A DNA stretch of 7,751 bases. It comes from Chloroflexota bacterium (GTDB taxonomy: Bacteria; Chloroflexota; Anaerolineae; 4572-78; J111). Below the pieces are notes generated by a model, which did not search any database, had not been told where the DNA came from, and was given only the letters and a program-made list of their open reading frames with translations. Positions 4,735 through 7,751 of this stretch are shown piece by piece (positions within the stretch are counted from its first letter, which is position 1; the number at the start of each line of letters is the position of its first letter). Where the stretch lies: NCBI GenBank assembly GCA_003695455.1, contig RFJF01000419.1, positions 1 to 7,751 on the forward strand, written 5' to 3'. The position numbers and the translations under genes are program-made.

Positions 4735-5901
4735 ATGAAAACCATCAACGTTGGCGTCATTGGTATGGGCTGGATGGGTTCTGCGCACAGCCGGGCCTAC
4801 CGGGCGGTGGCAGACCGTTTTTACGATAAGGGAGTCCGCGCCCGGCTGGTGATGTGCGCCGATAACGTCGAGGCCCGAGTCTCGGAGGCGCAGGAGCGGC
4901 TGGGCTTTGAGCAGGCATCCACAGATTGGCGCGATGTCATCAATCACCCGGATATTGAGGCAGTTGATATTACCTCGCCCAACTTTTTGCACAAGGAGAT
5001 GGCGCTGGCTGCCATTGCCGCCGGTAAACACGTCTTTTGCGAGAAGCCGGTTGGCCGATCCCCGGAGGAAACCGCCGAAATTTACGCCGCGGCCAAAGCG
5101 GCGGGTGTAATGAGTTTTGTAGGGCTGAACTATCGCTGGGCGCCGCTGGTACAGTTTGCCCGCAACCTGATCCAGTCCGGCAAGCTGGGCGAAATCACTC
5201 ACTACCGCGGCCGCTTCTTTTCAATGTACGCCAGCGACCCGCTGGGCCAGTTGAGCTGGCGTTTTCTGGCCGAGCAGTCCGGCACCGGCATTTTGGGCGA
5301 TGTGATGCCCCACGTGGTGGATATGGCCCAGTACCTGGTTGGCCCCATTGCGCGGGTATTTGGCAACCGGCACACGTTTATCAAAGAGCGACCTCTGCCC
5401 GTGCCGGGCCGCGGCAGTCACTTTACGCGCGGCCTGCCGGACGACCCCAAAGGCGCCGTCACCAACGAGGATTACGTGGGCGTGCTGGTTCAGTTTGCCA
5501 ACGGCGCGCAGGGCACGCTGGAAACCTGCCGCGCCATTTACGGCCCCAAGTGCGAAATGGCCTTTGAACTGAACGGCACCAAAGGCGCGCTCAAGTGGAA
5601 TTTTGAAACGATGAATGAAATTGAGGTCTACCTGCCCGATGAACTGCACGGCCACGAAGGGTTTGTGCGGATTCTGGCCGGGCCGGACCACCCCTTTCAC
5701 GCCAGATTCAACCCCGGCCCCGGCATCGGTTTGGGCTACGAGGATTTGAAGTGCATCGAATCTTACCATTTTCTGCAATCCATCGCCGGGGGCGAGCAGC
5801 TTGAACCCAGCCTGCAGCAGGCCTACGAATTTGCCAATGTTGACGCGGCCATCATTCGTTCGTGGGACAGCCAGCGCTGGGAGGACGTGACTCCGCTGTA
5901 A
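4735..5901 (+). CDS. iolG: Gfo/Idh/MocA-family oxidoreductase, probable inositol 2-dehydrogenase (IolG-like)
   Basis: IolG-type enzymes oxidise myo-inositol (or an isomer such as scyllo-inositol) to inosose with NAD(P)+ in the cytoplasm. The 388-residue product begins with a Rossmann fold: VGVIGMGWMG gives the GxGxxG motif at Gly10, Gly12, Gly15. Then comes CEKPVG, with Lys104 as the usual active-site lysine, and NYRWAP (132-137). Asp189 and His193 in GDVMPHVVDM have the same D-x3-H spacing as the catalytic pair of known IolG. Length is longer than B. subtilis IolG (about 344) but normal for the wider family. ATG 4735 is chosen because the frame upstream translates the tandem repeat; GAAAGG at 4717-4722 is a possible, widely spaced ribosome site. 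Substrate is inferred from neighbours: activity on another inositol isomer or sugar is possible. Confidence 0.85.
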   Translation: MKTINVGVIGMGWMGSAHSRAYRAVADRFYDKGVRARLVMCADNVEARVSEAQERLGFEQASTDWRDVINHPDIEAVDITSPNFLHKEMALAAIAAGKHVFCEKPVGRSPEETAEIYAAAKAAGVMSFVGLNYRWAPLVQFARNLIQSGKLGEITHYRGRFFSMYASDPLGQLSWRFLAEQSGTGILGDVMPHVVDMAQYLVGPIARVFGNRHTFIKERPLPVPGRGSHFTRGLPDDPKGAVTNEDYVGVLVQFANGAQGTLETCRAIYGPKCEMAFELNGTKGALKWNFETMNEIEVYLPDELHGHEGFVRILAGPDHPFHARFNPGPGIGLGYEDLKCIESYHFLQSIAGGEQLEPSLQQAYEFANVDAAIIRSWDSQRWEDVTPL

Positions 5902-5923
5902 ATGCGGTAAACGGCAGACGGTA

Positions 5924-5946
5924 GGCGGGGCATCCCGATGCCCGCC
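5924..5946 (+). promoter_or_regulatory. Possible anti-terminator hairpin in the iolG-iolC spacer
   Basis: GGCGGGGCAT (5924-5933) pairs with ATGCCCGCC (5938-5946) in nine base pairs with a single bulged G and a CCCG loop. The right arm is the same segment that forms the left arm of the downstream terminator-like hairpin, so the two folds exclude each other. Confidence 0.4.
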
Positions 5947-6004
5947 GGGTTGTAGGGGGCGACTGGCCGGTTATTCCTGCAACCCGGCGGGGATGGGTGT
6001 TTTT
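5935..6004 (+). terminator. Terminator-like hairpin between iolG and iolC
   Basis: Positions 5941-5952 (CCCGCCGGGTTG) and 5980-5991 (CAACCCGGCGGG) are perfect complements. The stem extends outward to 5935 and 5997 with two mismatches. A run of five T (6000-6004) starts three bases after the extended stem, as in a rho-independent terminator; the loop is 27 nt. It would reduce transcription into iolC and iolB, either as fixed tuning or as an attenuator with the 5924-5946 hairpin. Confidence 0.55.
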
Positions 6005-6051
6005 CCCCTTCATCCTTTCGCCTTTATCCTTATTTTATCCGGGAGACAAAT

Positions 6052-7065
6052 ATGGCGAGTGTGCAATTTGATGTCATCACCATGGGGCGCGTGGGCATGG
6101 ATTTGTTTGCCCAAAATGTGGGCGCGCCGTTTGAAGAGGTGACCGGCTTTGAAACCGGCGTCGGGGGCAGCCCGGTCAACATTGCCATCGCTGCCAGCCG
6201 GTTGGGGCTGAAATCTGCGGCGCTGACGGCCGTGGGGCAGGACAAAGTGGGCGATTTTGTGCTGCACTACCTGGCCCGCGAAGGCGTCTCCACCGATTAC
6301 ATTCCGCGCAAACCCAACGCCCACACCGGGCTGGCGCTTGTGTCCATCCAGCCGCCGGACACCTTCCCCCTCACCTTTTACCGCGACAACGCAGCCGATA
6401 TTTACCTGACCGTTGACGACGCCGCCGCCCTGCCGCTGGCCCGCACTCGCCTGGTGCAGATTTCCGGCACGGCGCTCAGCCGGGGAACCTGCCGCGACGC
6501 GATGCTCTTTGCCATTGAGCAGTGCCGCCGGCTCAACGTGCCAACCGTGATGGATTTGGACCTGCGCCCCGACCAGTGGAGCCACCCGCGCGCGTTCGGT
6601 CTCAACATCCGGCCGGTGCTGCCCCAACTCAACATGGTCATTGGCACCGAGGAGGAATTTTTTGCCCTGCTGGCCGAAGACCCCGCCCCGGTGTTGCAGG
6701 GCCGCCCGCTGACCGCGGCCCAAATCGGGCAACTGGATTCTCTGCTGGCCGGTGTGCTGGCTGCGCCGTCCGGCCCGGATACGCTGGTGTTGAAACGAGG
6801 CGCGCGCGGCGTCACCATTTTTAGCCGCAACGCCCCGCCCGTTGACGCGCCCGGCTTTTCGGTGGAGGTGCTCAACACGGTGGGCGCCGGCGATGCCTTT
6901 GCCGGCGGCTTCATTTACGGCTACCTCAACGGCTGGGACTGGTACAAATGCGGGCGGATGGGCAACGCCTGCGGCGCGCTGGTGGTCACCCGGCACGGCT
7001 GCGCCCGCGCCCTGCCGTTTGAGCAGGAAGCGCTGGATTTCATCGAATCGCAGGGTGGATTTTAG
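6052..7065 (+). CDS. iolC: 5-dehydro-2-deoxygluconokinase (PfkB family)
   Basis: IolC phosphorylates 5-dehydro-2-deoxy-D-gluconate (DKG) with ATP, giving the 6-phosphate that an aldolase later splits. The 337-residue product shows both PfkB signatures: VGGSPVNIAIAASRLG (residues 37-52) and NTVGAGDAFAGGFIYG (275-290), in which Asp281 is the catalytic base. DLDLRPDQW (168-176) is close to the D-x-D-x-RP-x-x-W segment typical of IolC and sets it apart from ribokinase or fructokinase. YRDNAAD (110-116) also fits. Length agrees with IolC (about 325-340). GGGAG at 6041-6045 is a good ribosome site 6 nt before ATG 6052. The terminator-like hairpin upstream may limit its expression relative to iolG. 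The next gene starts 15 nt after its stop. Confidence 0.93.
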   Translation: MASVQFDVITMGRVGMDLFAQNVGAPFEEVTGFETGVGGSPVNIAIAASRLGLKSAALTAVGQDKVGDFVLHYLAREGVSTDYIPRKPNAHTGLALVSIQPPDTFPLTFYRDNAADIYLTVDDAAALPLARTRLVQISGTALSRGTCRDAMLFAIEQCRRLNVPTVMDLDLRPDQWSHPRAFGLNIRPVLPQLNMVIGTEEEFFALLAEDPAPVLQGRPLTAAQIGQLDSLLAGVLAAPSGPDTLVLKRGARGVTIFSRNAPPVDAPGFSVEVLNTVGAGDAFAGGFIYGYLNGWDWYKCGRMGNACGALVVTRHGCARALPFEQEALDFIESQGGF

Positions 7066-7080
7066 CAGAAAGGAACGCGG

Positions 7081-7751
7081 ATGAACCATTTACTCAAACC
7101 AACGGCAGATGAAACTGTGGTGCTGAACGTCACTCCCGCCTCGGCGGGCTGGGACTATTTGAGCTTTCAGGTAGCGGCGCTCAAAGCCGGGCAGACGTTC
7201 ACCATCTCCACCCAAAACAATGAAATGGCGCTGGTTCCGCTGCGCGGGCGCGGCGTTTGCAACGTAGACGGGCAGCAGTTCGACCTGACCCGCCGCGGCG
7301 TGTTTACGGACCTGCCGCACGTGCTGTACGCCCCGCCGGGAACAACCATCCGGGTTGAGGCCGCCGCCGATTTTGAATTTGCGGTGGGCGGCGCGCCGGC
7401 TGCCGGCAAATACCCGCTGCGGCTGTTTACCCCCGCCGATATGAAGCGCGAGGTGCGCGGCGGCGACGCGGCAACGCGGCAGGTGCATCACATTCTGGCC
7501 CCGCCTCTGCCCGCCGAGCGGCTCATTTTGTACGAAGTGTACGTGCCGGGCGGGCGCTGGTCCGGCTGGCCGCCTCACTGCCACGATGCCTACCACGGCG
7601 CGCCCTATCTGGAAGAAACCTACTATTTTCGCTTTGACCCCGCCGACGGTTTTGCCATGCACCGCAACTACCGGGTGGACACTAATTTTGACGAAATTTT
7701 TGCCGTGCGCGATGGCGAACTGGTGCTGGTGACGCAGGGATTCCACTCTAC
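7081..7751 (+). CDS. iolB: 5-deoxy-glucuronate isomerase (3' partial)
   Basis: IolB converts 5-deoxy-D-glucuronate, the ring-opening product of inositol breakdown, to 5-dehydro-2-deoxy-D-gluconate, the substrate of IolC. The 223 residues present form most of the bicupin (KduI/IolB) fold of about 270 residues. SGWPPHCHD (161-169) followed by PYLEETYYFRF (175-185) is the family hallmark, with His166, His168 and Glu179 as likely metal ligands. FDEIFAVRDGELVLVTQGFH (203-222) is the second strong match. AGAAAGGA at 7067-7074 is the ribosome site for ATG 7081. The frame is open to the window end, so the last ~45-50 residues are missing. The short 15-nt gap to iolC indicates co-transcription. Confidence 0.94.
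   Translation, partial: MNHLLKPTADETVVLNVTPASAGWDYLSFQVAALKAGQTFTISTQNNEMALVPLRGRGVCNVDGQQFDLTRRGVFTDLPHVLYAPPGTTIRVEAAADFEFAVGGAPAAGKYPLRLFTPADMKREVRGGDAATRQVHHILAPPLPAERLILYEVYVPGGRWSGWPPHCHDAYHGAPYLEETYYFRFDPADGFAMHRNYRVDTNFDEIFAVRDGELVLVTQGFHS

Overview
The window looks like a piece of chromosome from an aerobic, moderately GC-rich bacterium, most likely a member of the Chloroflexota (Anaerolineae/Ardenticatenia-like). This is an inference from gene style: a secreted S8-type protease ending in a DUF11 repeat and a short YLPFIMK tail, copper-delivery lipoproteins for a CuA-type oxidase, and intergenic spacers full of short GC-rich inverted repeats. No rRNA or other decisive taxonomic marker is present. 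All convincing genes lie on the + strand.

Layout. (1) Positions 3-521: the C-terminal end of a secreted subtilisin-like protease with a DUF11 domain. (2) Positions 541-2330: a copper operon behind a good sigma70-type promoter (TTTACA, 17 nt, TAAAAT). It holds a SCO1/SenC lipoprotein, an unrecognised two-helix membrane protein that overlaps it by one base and may be frameshifted, and a PCu(A)C copper chaperone with the exact H-X10-M-X21-H-X-M copper site. Together they probably load copper into cytochrome c oxidase outside the membrane. (3) Positions 2351-2949: a 17-bp intergenic hairpin, a stand-alone CheY-like receiver protein and its rho-independent terminator. (4) Positions 2950-3540: about 600 bp of relatively AT-rich, apparently non-coding DNA with several inverted repeats. 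(5) Positions 3541-7751: a myo-inositol catabolism cluster, cut by the window end. It has a consensus-like promoter (TTGACA, 17 nt, TATCTT) followed at once by a palindrome of LacI-family type, then an inosose dehydratase/isomerase (iolE-like), a Gfo/Idh/MocA inositol dehydrogenase (iolG-like), 5-dehydro-2-deoxygluconokinase (iolC) and 5-deoxy-glucuronate isomerase (iolB, partial).

How the inositol genes work together. IolG oxidises inositol to inosose and IolE dehydrates inosose to a cyclohexanedione. A hydrolase (IolD, not in the window) opens the ring, IolB isomerises 5-deoxy-glucuronate, and IolC phosphorylates the product for an aldolase (IolJ, not in the window). The iolG-iolC spacer has a strong hairpin plus T-run whose left arm can also pair with an upstream segment, an attenuator-like layout. 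The iolE-iolG spacer carries a 7-bp tandem repeat.

I see no wholly new system. The observations most worth checking are the promoter/operator module, the possible attenuator, the broken-looking gene in the copper operon, and the protease C-terminal tail.
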